In this document: piece by piece, positions 39,374-48,724 of the stretch | Layout: each line of letters begins with the position of its first letter | How positions within the stretch are numbered: the stretch's first letter is position 1 | From: Yersinia nurmii | Lineage (GTDB): Bacteria; Pseudomonadota; Gammaproteobacteria; Enterobacterales; Enterobacteriaceae | Assembly (NCBI RefSeq): GCF_001112925.1 | Contig: NZ_CPYD01000011.1 | Location: 61,169 to 125,168 of the forward strand | Length of the DNA: 64,000 nucleotides | Reading direction: 5' to 3' | Program-made: the position numbers and the translations under genes | Notes under the pieces: model-generated | Databases searched by the model: none | The model's input: only the letters and a program-made list of their open reading frames with translations | Told to the model about the DNA's origin: nothing

Positions 39374-40263
39374 TATTCCACTCCCTCGATAATCGCCCGA
39401 CGCATACCGTCGCCTAATAGGTTGACCAATAGCACGCTAACCAAAATCGCCGCGCCCGGTAACATCACGGTCCAGGGTGCCACGTAGACCAAATCCAGCG
39501 AATCCCCCAGCATAGCGCCCCATTCCGGTGACGGTAACTGTGCGCCGAGATCCAAAAAGCCCAGCGCGGCAATATCCAGAATTGCCATCGAGAGGGCGCG
39601 GGTGAACTCGGTCACTAGCACGGCGGCAATATTGGGGAAAATGGCATACAGCAGAATATAAGGCGTTGAAGCGCCATCCAACCGCGCCGCAATCACGTAT
39701 TCTTTATCCAGCTCATCATGAACTGCGCTGTAAATCGTTCTAACCATTCTCGGCAGCAATGCTAACCAGACCGCAAACATGGCGTGTTGCAGGCTTGGGC
39801 CAACGAAGGCCACCACAATGATCGCCAGCAGCAGAGATGGAATAGAAAGCAGAGTATCTAATATATGATTCAAAATCGCAGAGCGAAAACCGTGAGTGAC
39901 GCCAGCCAACACGCCTAACACCACGCCGCATAGAGCGGCGGCAACGGTCACCAGCAGCGCTGAACCGTAGGTAGACGCTGCGCCAGTCAATAATCGGCTA
40001 AGAATATCGCGGCCGAGATCGTCGGTGCCGAGGAAGAAGGAAACATTCCCGTAGCGAGACCAGGACGGCGGTAGCAATTGATAGCCAAGAAATTGCTGAT
40101 CCAAAGCATAGGGTGCGAGCATATTGCCAAACAGACACAGCAAAATCAGAGCAATAACCCCATAAAATCCGATCATTGCCAAAGTGTCGGCGTAGAAAAT
40201 GCGCCAGGTATACAGCAACGGGCTAGGCATTTTCTTTTCGCGGTAGACATTATCGAAGGGCAT
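39373..40263 (-). CDS. sapC: Peptide ABC transporter permease SapC
   Basis: A 296-residue inner-membrane permease of the DppC/OppC type with about six transmembrane helices. It contains [20 protein letters not shown] near residue 75 and the cytoplasmic EAA-like loop [24 protein letters not shown] around 190-215, which contacts the ATPases. The length equals E. coli SapC. It overlaps sapB by 14 bases and sapD by one base, so translation is probably coupled. Confidence 0.96.
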   Translation of the reverse strand: MPFDNVYREKKMPSPLLYTWRIFYADTLAMIGFYGVIALILLCLFGNMLAPYALDQQFLGYQLLPPSWSRYGNVSFFLGTDDLGRDILSRLLTGAASTYGSALLVTVAAALCGVVLGVLAGVTHGFRSAILNHILDTLLSIPSLLLAIIVVAFVGPSLQHAMFAVWLALLPRMVRTIYSAVHDELDKEYVIAARLDGASTPYILLYAIFPNIAAVLVTEFTRALSMAILDIAALGFLDLGAQLPSPEWGAMLGDSLDLVYVAPWTVMLPGAAILVSVLLVNLLGDGMRRAIIEGVE

Positions 40264-41215
40264 ACCATTCCTTATGCTTTAACGGGCTCATTATCGCCCC
40301 CAAAATATCCGACAACACGTTAATCACGATCACCAGCGTCCCCACCACCATTACGCCGGCAGAAATCGCAGCATAATCTTGCTGACGGATGGCGTTAATC
40401 AACCAGCGGCCCAGCCCCGGCCAGCTGAATACCACCTCGGTAATCATAGCCAGCGTTAACATGGTAGAGAACTGCAAGCCCAATTTGGGAATAATCGGCG
40501 GCAGGGCGTTGTGAAGCACATGACGACGAATGATAGTCAGCCGCGACAGTCCGCGGGTCGCGGCAGCTTTAATATAATTTTGTCCGATGACATCATCAGT
40601 ACTGATGCGCATTAAACGAATGACTTCCGTGGTTGGCGCCACGGCCAGTGCGGTTATCGGCAGGATCATATGCTGCAAGGCGCTATATATCATTTCCTTG
40701 CGATAAGGGGAATGGGATAGCCAGGCATCGACCAGCGCCAGTCCGGTCACGGGTTTTACCTGATATAACAGATCGAAACGTCCGGATACCGGTAGCCAGC
40801 CCAGATGCAGAGAGAAAAATAGCATCAGCAGCAGTGCCAGCCAGAATACGGGGATGGAAAAACCGATCAGTGCGAGAGAACTGATGGCGACATCCGGCCA
40901 CTTCCCTCGCATTACACCGGCAATAATACCCAAAGGAATACCGATGAATAACGCGAGGCTGAATGCTAATACGCAAAGTTCCATCGTGGCGGGGAAAGCT
41001 TCCCGCAGCTGTTCACTGATCGGCTGGCCGTTGATGCTGGAAACGCCAAAATCCCATTGCATCAGGCTATGCAAATAAAAACGGTAGGCATCGAACAGGG
41101 AGGCGCCGCTCAACGGGCCGTGGGGCGTAAAATAGCTCAGGCTAAAACTTACTAGCGACAGCATAATTAGCGTGATAACTAATAGCAGCAGGCGACGTAA
41201 GGTAAAGATAATCAT
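40250..41215 (-). CDS. sapB: Peptide ABC transporter permease SapB
   Basis: A 321-residue permease of the DppB/OppB type, with six transmembrane helices expected. It begins [24 protein letters not shown] and carries the typical periplasmic loop after helix 1. The cytoplasmic loop [25 protein letters not shown] near 225-250 is the EAA motif. It overlaps sapA by four bases and sapC by 14, within the compact sapABCDF operon. Confidence 0.96.
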   Translation of the reverse strand: MIIFTLRRLLLLVITLIMLSLVSFSLSYFTPHGPLSGASLFDAYRFYLHSLMQWDFGVSSINGQPISEQLREAFPATMELCVLAFSLALFIGIPLGIIAGVMRGKWPDVAISSLALIGFSIPVFWLALLLMLFFSLHLGWLPVSGRFDLLYQVKPVTGLALVDAWLSHSPYRKEMIYSALQHMILPITALAVAPTTEVIRLMRISTDDVIGQNYIKAAATRGLSRLTIIRRHVLHNALPPIIPKLGLQFSTMLTLAMITEVVFSWPGLGRWLINAIRQQDYAAISAGVMVVGTLVIVINVLSDILGAIMSPLKHKEWYALR

Positions 41216-42864
41216 GGTTTTTTACCCTCGTCACTTTCGCGGAACACCCCGGCAAAGGACGCATTACCAAAGGGACTGAGCACCAGACCTTTGATGTCGT
41301 AACGATACGCCTGTAGCCGCAAGGAGGAAGCCAGAGGCAGCAGAGGCAACTGTTGCTCAAGAATTCGCTGCGCCTGTTGGTAATAGTCAATGCGTTCCGA
41401 TATCTGCTGCGATCGCAGGGCTTTTTGCAGTAATTCATCGAAAGCCGGGTCACACCAGTGAGCATAGTTGGTTTGTGAGCGTATTGCTGCGCAGCTTAAT
41501 AATGGGCGGAAGAAACTGTCTGGGTCATTACTGTCCGTTGACCAACCGGTGAGCGTGAGGTCATGGTTCATTTCCATCAACCGTGCCTCCTGAAAACGTC
41601 CCTCAACCGGCACGATATTCACAGTAATACCGACCTGCGCCAAATCCGCCTGAATCAGTTCGGCGGTTTTTAACGGACTAGGATTATAAGACTGTGAAGC
41701 CGTGGGTACCCACAGATTCAGCTGTAACGGGTTGATTCCCAACTCTTTCAGTATTTCTCTAGCTTTGCTGGGATTGTATTCAGTCACCTGCGCGTGGTTA
41801 TCGTAAGCCCAGGAGGCGCGTGGCAGAATCGACGCGGCGGTTTCTGCGGTGCCGTAATAAATCGACTGCATCAGCCGTTGATTATTAATAGACAAGGCGA
41901 CGGCCTGACGAACGCGCTCATCGTTCAACGGCGGTTTACGGGTATTAAATGCCAGATAGGCGATATTCATGCCCGGTCGCAGTGTTAGGCGTAAACGCGG
42001 ATCATCTCGCAAAATGGACAACTGACTGGCCGCTGGGTAGGCGAGTACGTCACATTCGCCGGTCAGTAATTTAGACAAGCGACCGGTACCGCCAGCGCCC
42101 AGATCGATAATGACCTGCGGCATACGCGGCAAGCCCTTCCAATAATTACTGTTGCGAGAAAGTCGAATATATTGACCAGAGCGATACTCATTGAGCATGA
42201 ATGGTCCGGTGCCAATGGGTTCGCGGTCAATCTGCTCCTTTTTGCCTTTCGCAGTCAGTACATCGCCGTATTCAGCGGAAAGCACCGGCGCGTAATGGGT
42301 GGCCAAATGCCACAGGAAAGAGGCATCTGGCGCTTTGAGGCGGAATTCTACTGTGTAATCATCCAGTTTTTTCACGCTCTGTACGGCGTCGGCAAATTGC
42401 AGGCTATCAAAGTAGGGGTAGTCGCCGCCGTTCACGTTGTGATACGGATGATTTTGGTCAAATACCCGTTGGAAGCTAAAGATAACATCGTCGGCATTCA
42501 TCATGCGCGTCGGCTTAAACCACTCGGTGGTTTGGAAAGGCACATCTTTACGCAAATGGAAACGGTAAGTGGCACCGTTGTCCAGTACTTGCCAGCTATC
42601 GGCAAGTTCCGGCACCAAACGATAGGTATAAGGGTCAACGTCTAGCAGGCGATCGTAAAGCTGTGCTGCTAACGTATCTATGGTTAAACCACCGCTGGCC
42701 ATCTGCGGATTGAAAGTATTCAACACGCCACTGACGCAATAGACGAAACCCCGCTGGCGGATATCCGGCGGCGGTTGAATCGCTTGGGGTGCAGGCTGAG
42801 TTTGTGCCAGCGCCGGTGTCGCCAGACAGCCAAGCGACAGCAGCCAAATTAGTAAACCACGCAT
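41212..42864 (-). CDS. sapA: Periplasmic peptide-binding protein SapA
   Basis: SapA is the periplasmic solute-binding protein of the Sap system (SBP family 5, like DppA/OppA) and has been shown in pathogens to bind host antimicrobial peptides. The 550 residues are close to the E. coli 547. The signal peptide is residues 1-22 (ending PALA/QT). [61 protein letters not shown] and [12 protein letters not shown] follow. I chose the ATG at 42864 because it gives a proper signal peptide; a frame extension to 42981 does not. First gene of sapABCDF, divergent from folE2. Confidence 0.96.
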   Translation of the reverse strand: MRGLLIWLLSLGCLATPALAQTQPAPQAIQPPPDIRQRGFVYCVSGVLNTFNPQMASGGLTIDTLAAQLYDRLLDVDPYTYRLVPELADSWQVLDNGATYRFHLRKDVPFQTTEWFKPTRMMNADDVIFSFQRVFDQNHPYHNVNGGDYPYFDSLQFADAVQSVKKLDDYTVEFRLKAPDASFLWHLATHYAPVLSAEYGDVLTAKGKKEQIDREPIGTGPFMLNEYRSGQYIRLSRNSNYWKGLPRMPQVIIDLGAGGTGRLSKLLTGECDVLAYPAASQLSILRDDPRLRLTLRPGMNIAYLAFNTRKPPLNDERVRQAVALSINNQRLMQSIYYGTAETAASILPRASWAYDNHAQVTEYNPSKAREILKELGINPLQLNLWVPTASQSYNPSPLKTAELIQADLAQVGITVNIVPVEGRFQEARLMEMNHDLTLTGWSTDSNDPDSFFRPLLSCAAIRSQTNYAHWCDPAFDELLQKALRSQQISERIDYYQQAQRILEQQLPLLPLASSLRLQAYRYDIKGLVLSPFGNASFAGVFRESDEGKKP

Positions 42865-43018
42865 AAAACGCTTCAACTGTAAGTAAGCAATAGACTTAGT
42901 GTACCGTAAACTGGTTATCCCCCCAATCCATTGAGCAAAACAACTCTCTGATCTCAGGGATATTGCTGTAATTATGCGCAAAAGCGCCGAGGGAGAGCAA
43001 AAAAACGCAACTCCAATA

Positions 43019-43033
43019 TGTTATATTATAACA
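43019..43033. promoter_or_regulatory. Zur box upstream of folE2
   Basis: TGTTATATTATAACA is a perfect 7-1-7 inverted repeat and matches the core of the gammaproteobacterial Zur site (consensus core TGTTATA-N-TATAACA). It lies 51 bases upstream of the folE2 start. It implies repression by zinc-loaded Zur and expression in zinc starvation. Confidence 0.85.
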
Positions 43034-43083
43034 ATTACATGTTACCTTTATTTGATATTAATAAGGTACTAATAGAGGACGAC

Positions 43084-44007
43084 ATGAAAATAGCTGCGAA
43101 TCAATCCCTAACGGCGTTGCCAGATGTACAATCTTTATCCATCGATGTTAGCAATATGGGGATGGATTGGGTCGGCATGGAAGGCATTGCGTTGCCGTTG
43201 GACATCGCTGGGAAGCCACTGTCTGCAAAAGTGAATGCCGGGATTCGTGTCAAAGCCAAAAGTCAGAGCAAGGGAATCCATATGTCCCGCTTATACTTGG
43301 CATTAGATGAGTTGACTCAAGGAGAATTAACGCCCCAGCGCATTCACACGACATTGGCCGCATTTTTAGCTTCTCAGCCCGATTTAGCTGCGAGTGCTAG
43401 CCTGCATATTGCCAGCGAAATTTTTATCTCGCGACCGGCGATGTTATCCCCACAGAGAGGCTGGAAGGCCTATCCACTGACGATTGACGCCCAGCTCGAA
43501 CAGCAGCTTCAGCTTCGGCTATCCCTGTCCGTACCTTATTCCTCCACTTGTCCCAGCTCGGCAGCGCTGAGTCTTCAGTCTGCTTGGCAGCAGTTTCAAT
43601 TGGATTTTGATCAGCAGGAAAATCTGACCCAACAACAGGTGCTGGATTGGCTTGGAACGCAGGGAATGCCAGCAACGCCGCACAGTCAGCGCAGTTGGGC
43701 TATAGTGACGGTGTCACTTAAGTCCACTGAAATGAATTTTCCGGTACTGGAATTGATTAACCAAATTGAAAATGCGCTGGGAACGCCGGTACAAACCGTG
43801 GTGAAACGTCAGGATGAGCAGGCGTTTGCATTAGCTAATGGACAAAATCTGATGTTTTGTGAGGACGCGGCGCGTCGTTTGTACGTCATGCTGAGCAAGC
43901 AATGCCGCTATACGGCATTTTCAGTTAGGGTGGAACATCAGGAAAGCCTGCATGCCCACAATGCCGTCGCCGTTATCAGCCGCGAGGGCACTAAACATAC
44001 GGCTTAA
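43084..44007 (+). CDS. folE2: GTP cyclohydrolase IB (FolE2)
   Basis: FolE2 makes 7,8-dihydroneopterin triphosphate from GTP, the entry step to tetrahydrofolate (and queuosine precursors). Unlike FolE it can use metals other than zinc, so many bacteria express it when zinc is scarce. The 307 residues show the family landmarks: LPDVQSLSIDVSNMGMDWVGMEGI near the start, KGIHMSRLY at 63-71, STCPSSAALS with metal-ligand Cys156, and TPHSQRSWAIVTV with His200; FCEDAARR with Glu260 follows. The ATG at 43084 is preceded by GAGGAC; an upstream in-frame start at 43018 would overlap the Zur box. Single Zur-controlled unit with a dead carbonic anhydrase gene behind it. Confidence 0.93.
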   Translation: MKIAANQSLTALPDVQSLSIDVSNMGMDWVGMEGIALPLDIAGKPLSAKVNAGIRVKAKSQSKGIHMSRLYLALDELTQGELTPQRIHTTLAAFLASQPDLAASASLHIASEIFISRPAMLSPQRGWKAYPLTIDAQLEQQLQLRLSLSVPYSSTCPSSAALSLQSAWQQFQLDFDQQENLTQQQVLDWLGTQGMPATPHSQRSWAIVTVSLKSTEMNFPVLELINQIENALGTPVQTVVKRQDEQAFALANGQNLMFCEDAARRLYVMLSKQCRYTAFSVRVEHQESLHAHNAVAVISREGTKHTA

Positions 44008-44574
44008 AAATCCTTCCGGCCATTTATCTCAGGTCCCGGTTAGTGCTTGTCTCGGTCAACGCTTATCGCTACCCAACGGCAATTTTGTGCGGGCGGGTGA
44101 TTGTCGATGACGATGTCTACGTGGTGCCTTATGCGGTGATGCGTGCTGATGAGATGGGTGAAAATGGCGCCGATTCGGATCGGTACGCTTTCTAACATTC
44201 AGGCTAGTTGGTGATTCATTCCAAACGTGGGGTTGCAGTGACCACTGGCAGCGACAGCGCGATCACATATCCTGTCATCGTTCATGGCCATTGTGCTATG
44301 GAGCCGGGTGTTTATTGGCTTCAGTAGCGTATCGTTTAATTGCCACATTGATTCTGCCGCTATCACGCGGTGGAGAACAGTGTGACGCTGCCGCAAAACC
44401 GCTATATTCCTTCTACCGAGCGGGGTTGATAGCCGCAGTGGCTTCAGGGTTTACCGACAGGACGAACGCGATGCATTGCTGTTTTCCGAAGGGGTTCTCG
44501 TAACCAATATCGAGTTGGTACGTGGATATCAGGGCTGCGTAACGAGTTTTAGCGAGGGACATCGATTAGGGTGA
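44006..44574 (+). pseudogene. Frameshifted gamma-class carbonic anhydrase
   Basis: Starting at the folE2 stop codon, successive frames give NPSGHLSQVPVSA (44009), YPTAILCGRVIVDDDVYVVP and YAVMRADEMGENG (44070 on), PIRIGTLSNIQ, VIHSKRGVAVTTGSDSAI, VIVHGHCAMEPG, VFIGFSSVSFNCHIDSA, NSVTLPQNRYIPSTERG and DALLFSEGVLVTNIELVRGY, ending at 44574. This is the full order of a gamma-carbonic-anhydrase-like (left-handed beta-helix) protein of the type encoded next to folE2 in Zur regulons, but broken by at least five frameshifts or stops. The zinc-ligand histidine regions (VIHS, VHGH) are still readable. Confidence 0.85.
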
Positions 44575-44749
44575 GATAATAGTAATTATAACTCCACTAA
44601 TAATTGTGTAATTCTAGCTTTACGTCGTGCGATAATTGAGCAATTGCTGCTTTCACCTACCTTTCCTATAGTTTTTGGTGCTCACAATACTAGTGATCAC
44701 TCTCATCGTATCAAGATGAATAATTCTGAACGCATCACTATAGGAATTA

Positions 44750-46024
44750 ATGATGAATCAGCAAGCCGCCCCATCCTGGATGGCGAAATGGTTGGACACG
44801 CATTTCGCTCACTCTCCGCTTACACCTCCCGCTCACCCTATGGTTGATGCCGTGATTGATGGTATTGACGGACGCAAGATAGTGATTGGCGAACATGAAC
44901 TTATTGATTTTGCCTCCTGTAATTATCTGGGGTTGGATCTAAATTCACAGGTTCAGGCGTCAATATTACCTCTGGTGCGTCAATGGGGTACTCATCCTAG
45001 CTGGTCGAGAATGCTGGGTACGCCCACGCCTTATCGGGATATAGAGCGCGAGTTAACCGCCTTGACCCAAGCGCCGGATATATTGGCCTTTCCGACTATC
45101 ACGCATATCCATCTTTCAGTCATTCCTTTCCTCAGCGGCACGGGCGCAATTTATCTGGATAGCCGGGCACATAAAACTATTTATGAAGGTTGTAAAGCGG
45201 CACAGGGGCAAGGAGCTACGCTGATTCGCTTTAAACATAACGACGCCGATGAATTAGAACGATTATTAGCCAGTAGCTCCGTGCCGCCGCGCTTAATTTG
45301 CATGGATGGGGTGAATAGCATGACCGGCAATCTGCCAGATTTAGTGCGCTTTGCCGAGATAGCCCGGCGCTGGAACCTTATCCTTTATGTGGATGATGCC
45401 CATGGTTTTGGTTTGATAGGTGAAAATCCCGATGGAGAAATGCCGTGGGGGTACAAAGGGAACGGTATCGTTCGCCACTATGGTTTGAGCTACGACAATA
45501 TCCTGCTGGTGGCGGGTTTATCCAAATCCTATTCATCATTGCTGGCGTTTATGGCGTTGCCAACGGTATTGAAGGAAATGATTAAAGTTGCCGCGTCGCC
45601 TTATCTGTATTCGGGTCCATCCCCGGTCGCTTCTCTGGCCACGACGTTGAGCGGTTTAGCGGTTAACGCCCAACGCGGGGAGGAATTGCGTCGCGATTTG
45701 CATCAAATGTGTCGACAATTGTTAAAAGGGTTAGCCGATCTTGATATCTTCACGTTGAATAACTCCGAATTACCCATCATGGAAATACCGCTGAAAGATC
45801 CAAGGCAAATTATGGAGTTAGGCAGTTATCTGTTTGAGCGCGGAGTTTATGTCACGCTAGCGTTGTATCCGTTGGTGCCAAAAAAAGAAGTCGGCTTCCG
45901 CGTGCAGCTCACTGCGGCCAATAATCCGGATCAGGTACGGCATTTACTGGCAGTGTTGGCAGAATCCACCACTCGCTTCGAATTTTATTCCTGCACGGAC
46001 AATGTGAATCAGGGGGCCGGTTAA
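44750..46024 (+). CDS. Alpha-oxoamine synthase-like PLP enzyme
   Basis: A 424-residue fold-type I PLP enzyme of the alpha-oxoamine synthase family (KBL, BioF, HemA, SPT, CqsA), which condense an amino acid with an acyl-CoA with loss of CO2. Landmarks are IDFASCNYLGL at 52-62 (family signature), WSRMLGTPTPYRDIE, LDSRAHKTIYEGC, YVDDAHGFGLIGE with Asp216 and His218, and the PLP lysine Lys259 in GLSKSYSS. A glutamate of the usual LDEAH is Asp here. There is no biotin, haem or threonine-pathway neighbour. Instead it is followed after two bases by a ureohydrolase gene, so the two form an operon. AGGA precedes two possible ATGs (44750, 44753). Substrates unknown. Confidence 0.8.
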   Translation: MMNQQAAPSWMAKWLDTHFAHSPLTPPAHPMVDAVIDGIDGRKIVIGEHELIDFASCNYLGLDLNSQVQASILPLVRQWGTHPSWSRMLGTPTPYRDIERELTALTQAPDILAFPTITHIHLSVIPFLSGTGAIYLDSRAHKTIYEGCKAAQGQGATLIRFKHNDADELERLLASSSVPPRLICMDGVNSMTGNLPDLVRFAEIARRWNLILYVDDAHGFGLIGENPDGEMPWGYKGNGIVRHYGLSYDNILLVAGLSKSYSSLLAFMALPTVLKEMIKVAASPYLYSGPSPVASLATTLSGLAVNAQRGEELRRDLHQMCRQLLKGLADLDIFTLNNSELPIMEIPLKDPRQIMELGSYLFERGVYVTLALYPLVPKKEVGFRVQLTAANNPDQVRHLLAVLAESTTRFEFYSCTDNVNQGAG

Positions 46025-46026
46025 AT

Positions 46027-47055
46027 ATGAACTCACTCAATAAATTGCGGCAGAAGTATGCGGGAAAAGACGCATTTATCATTCACGATGAAAGTTATCG
46101 TCAGGTGGCGGAAACCTTCTTCCCTGATGCTAAGGCGCAGGCTACATGGGCGTTTGACCATCTGGCTACTTTTCTCGATTTACCTTTCCGTGCACCGGAG
46201 CAATGGCTGGGAGCCGACGTGGGCATTTTGGGCGTTCCCATGGATCTCGGCGTGACTCATCGCGCGGGGGCGCGTTTTGGCCCTAAAGCGGTGCGCGCTG
46301 CGGAACGTATCGGGCCTTATGATCATGTGCTGAATCTTGCGCCTGCTCAGTTACTTTGTGCCGCCGACTTGGGCGACGTGGTGTTTAACAATCGTTTTGA
46401 CCTCACGCAAACCCATTTGGATATACAAAATACGATATCTCGCCTGAAAGCATCCGGCATTTTGCCTCTGTCAGTAGGCGGCGATCATTCCATGACGCTG
46501 CCAATCTTGCGGGCTTTAGGGGCTGAGCGACCGGTTGGCGTGATTCATTTTGACGCTCATTGTGATACCGCCGGTCTTTTTTACGGTAATCAGCATCACG
46601 GTTCGCCGTTTCGTCAGGCGGTATTAGACGGAGTGATAGATCCTTGCCGTACGGTGCAAATTGGAATTCGTGGCCCGGATGAATATTTTTGGGAGTTCTC
46701 TCGTGATTCCGGTATGACGGTGATCCATGCGGAAGCCGTTTTTGAGCGTGGCGCTCAATCAATCATTCAGCAGGTAAAAACCATCGTGGGGACTGGGCCT
46801 GTGTATATCAGTGTAGATATTGATTCTCTCGATCCTACTTTTGCTCCGGGCACCGGAACGCCGGAGGTCAATGGATTATTACCGCGAGAATTGTTCGGTA
46901 TGTTGAGAGGGTTGGCCGGTGTCAACATGGTTGGTGGCGATATCGTTGAGGTCGCGCCGCAGTATGATCCTACCAGTAATACGGCGAATCTTGGGGCGCA
47001 GATTCTATTCACGTTACTGTGTCTGGCTACGCTTAGGAATAATAACGATCGCTAA
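46027..47055 (+). CDS. Ureohydrolase (agmatinase/guanidino-hydrolase family)
   Basis: A 342-residue dinuclear manganese hydrolase of the arginase/agmatinase superfamily, which cleaves urea from guanidino compounds. All metal motifs are intact: GGDHS (His154), HFDAHCDT (Asp176, His178, Asp180) and SVDIDSLDP (Asp264, Asp266). An N-terminal extension of about 60 residues precedes the VGILGVPMD core. The substrate cannot be read from sequence; agmatine is only the default. The tight coupling to the oxoamine synthase upstream (two bases) suggests that both act on one compound carrying a guanidino group. No terminator is evident before the ryhB promoter 155 bases downstream. Confidence 0.88.
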   Translation: MNSLNKLRQKYAGKDAFIIHDESYRQVAETFFPDAKAQATWAFDHLATFLDLPFRAPEQWLGADVGILGVPMDLGVTHRAGARFGPKAVRAAERIGPYDHVLNLAPAQLLCAADLGDVVFNNRFDLTQTHLDIQNTISRLKASGILPLSVGGDHSMTLPILRALGAERPVGVIHFDAHCDTAGLFYGNQHHGSPFRQAVLDGVIDPCRTVQIGIRGPDEYFWEFSRDSGMTVIHAEAVFERGAQSIIQQVKTIVGTGPVYISVDIDSLDPTFAPGTGTPEVNGLLPRELFGMLRGLAGVNMVGGDIVEVAPQYDPTSNTANLGAQILFTLLCLATLRNNNDR

Positions 47056-47210
47056 ATTAGAGGGTTAGCCAATTTTGGCTGTGGCCCTGAAGCTGAAAGG
47101 ATTCCAAACAGAGAATGAGGCCATCGGATTAGGTTGAAACATAACGTGAAATGAATCATTGAAGAGCCACAATATCGTTGTGGAAATGAGAAAAATTCTC
47201 AACAAAAGTG

Positions 47211-47240
47211 TTTACAAGTGCTACTGATAACCATTATCAT
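47211..47240 (+). promoter_or_regulatory. ryhB promoter with Fur box
   Basis: A Fur-type 7-1-7 repeat TGATAACCATTATCA (47225-47239, one mismatch) overlaps a sigma-70 promoter with TTTACA at 47211 and TATCAT at 47235. Transcription would start near 47247. Iron-loaded Fur would block it. Confidence 0.85.
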
Positions 47241-47246
47241 TGCTTT

Positions 47247-47355
47247 GCACTTCAGGAAGAGGCCGCCAGTAGGGAGCTTCTGATAGAAAGGCACGACATT
47301 GCTCACATTGCTTCCAGTGTTTTTTAAGCCAGCTCGGGTGCTGGCTTTTTTTTTT
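47247..47355 (+). ncRNA. ryhB: Small RNA RyhB (iron-sparing)
   Basis: RyhB is an Hfq-dependent sRNA made in iron starvation that lowers expression of iron-using proteins. The conserved core is present at 47287-47318 (AAAGGCACGACATTGC followed by TCACATTGCTTCCAGT), nearly identical to E. coli RyhB, with one extra G. The 5' part (TTCAGGAAGAGGCC) and the terminator stem AAGCCAGC/GCTGGCTT followed by a long T run also match. It is about 105 bases long, somewhat longer than the 90-base E. coli RNA. Yersinia species carry RyhB copies; this is one of them. Confidence 0.93.
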
Positions 47356-47480
47356 ACCTGCGATTAGCTTTTCAGCTTATTAGCATCTTTTACCTTCTTT
47401 TCTGCCTCGTATTTTCACTTCACTCGCCCTGTTTCATATCATTCTGCCGGATAAAAATAAGCGAAAATTATGGTGGCTAG

Positions 47481-48503
47481 CTAATCATTTGCAGACTCTT
47501 CGTTATTCTCATCTGTGGCGGCTTGAAGTATCGAGTGTTTTTTCAGCATTCCCCGTAACTGGTGATAGGTCAGCCCTAATAAATCCGCCGCTTTCCTCTG
47601 ATTGAAACGAGCCTGCTCCAGCGCTTGCATAATTAACAGTTTCTCGCTGTGTTGTAGCCAGCCTTTGAGGTCAACGGGGAGGGCGGGCAGGGAAGCCGTT
47701 TCCGTTGGAGGGGGCGTTTGGCTATTTTGATGGGCAGCAAAAGGGTTGATAATTATCGTGTCTAGCGGAGCCGGGCTATCGCCGTGGCGATAAACCGAAC
47801 GCTCCACCACATTTTTCAGCTCTCGCACGTTTCCCGGCCAATGATAACCCAGCAACTGGCTTTTGGCCTGTAGAGTAAAACCGGGGAATAATTGTAGCCC
47901 AAGTTCACGGCACATTTGGATGGCGAAATGCTCCGCCAGCAGCATGATATCTTGCTGTCTCTGACGTAGCGGCGGCAGCTGCACCACGTCGAAAGCCAGA
48001 CGATCCAATAAATCCGCACGGAACTTTCCTGCGGCGGCCAGGGCGGGTAAATTATCATTGGTGGCGCAAACTAAACGCACGTCAACCTGCAACGGCTGGC
48101 TGCCGCCAACTCTCTCCAGATGACCATATTCAATTACTCGCAGCAGTTTTTCCTGCACCAGCATTGGGGCGGTAGCGAGTTCATCGAGAAACAGCGTTCC
48201 TCCATCGGCGCGTTCAAATCGACCTAAATGGCGCTTTTGCGCGCCGGTAAAGGCGCCGGCTTCATGACCAAATAGCTCGGAATCCAGCAGGTTTTCATTC
48301 AGCGCCGCACAGTTGAGTGAGATAAACGGACCCTGCCAGCGATTCGAGAGGTAATGCAAACGGTGAGCAATCAATTCCTTACCCGTTCCGCGTTCGCCAA
48401 TCACTAGCACGGGTTTATTCAATTTGGCCAGTCCCGAGACTTGCTCAAGCACCTCAACAAAAGAATTGGCTTCACCTAGCAGGTTTTCAAGTTGTTCGCT
48501 CAT
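47481..48503 (-). CDS. pspF: Sigma-54 activator of the psp operon, PspF
   Basis: PspF is the AAA+ bacterial enhancer-binding protein that activates sigma-54 transcription of pspA; PspA inhibits it until membrane stress. The 340 residues lack an N-terminal receiver domain, as in E. coli. Walker A GERGTGKEL near residue 36, the sigma-54 contact loop HEAGAFTGAQKR, and GTLFLDELA follow, and a C-terminal Fis-type HTH (RKAADLLGLTYHQLRGML) ends the protein. Start: the ATG at 48503 gives MSEQLENLLGEA, the family N-terminus; an upstream GTG at 48515 is possible. Divergent from pspA, as in other enterobacteria. Confidence 0.95.
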   Translation of the reverse strand: MSEQLENLLGEANSFVEVLEQVSGLAKLNKPVLVIGERGTGKELIAHRLHYLSNRWQGPFISLNCAALNENLLDSELFGHEAGAFTGAQKRHLGRFERADGGTLFLDELATAPMLVQEKLLRVIEYGHLERVGGSQPLQVDVRLVCATNDNLPALAAAGKFRADLLDRLAFDVVQLPPLRQRQQDIMLLAEHFAIQMCRELGLQLFPGFTLQAKSQLLGYHWPGNVRELKNVVERSVYRHGDSPAPLDTIIINPFAAHQNSQTPPPTETASLPALPVDLKGWLQHSEKLLIMQALEQARFNQRKAADLLGLTYHQLRGMLKKHSILQAATDENNEESAND

Positions 48504-48612
48504 AGTGAGATTCACTAATAGTTGGTTAAAGTAATCACTGTACCTTTTATGTCGAAATTAGCAATAAAGTCTTTTTCCCTTTTAATTCATTATGATATTG
48601 GTTTTTATAAAG

Positions 48613-48629
48613 TTGGCACGCCTTTTGAT
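48613..48629 (+). promoter_or_regulatory. Sigma-54 promoter of pspA
   Basis: TTGGCACGCCTTTTGAT carries the -24 GG and, ten bases later, the -12 GA (consensus GC; one mismatch). It lies about 95 bases upstream of pspA. PspF would bind upstream of it. Confidence 0.85.
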
Positions 48630-48724
48630 TACCCTATAGCCAGAGCTGTATCTGTACCGGTGAGATTTGCTCACTGAACAACAGGCGCATAGAGTCGCCC
48701 ACATGATTAAAGAGGATGTGAATA

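Noticed and set aside
44692-44701. AGTGATCACT palindrome upstream of the oxoamine synthase gene as an operator
   Set aside because: Short, with no matching consensus that I can name and no second copy; too weak to call.
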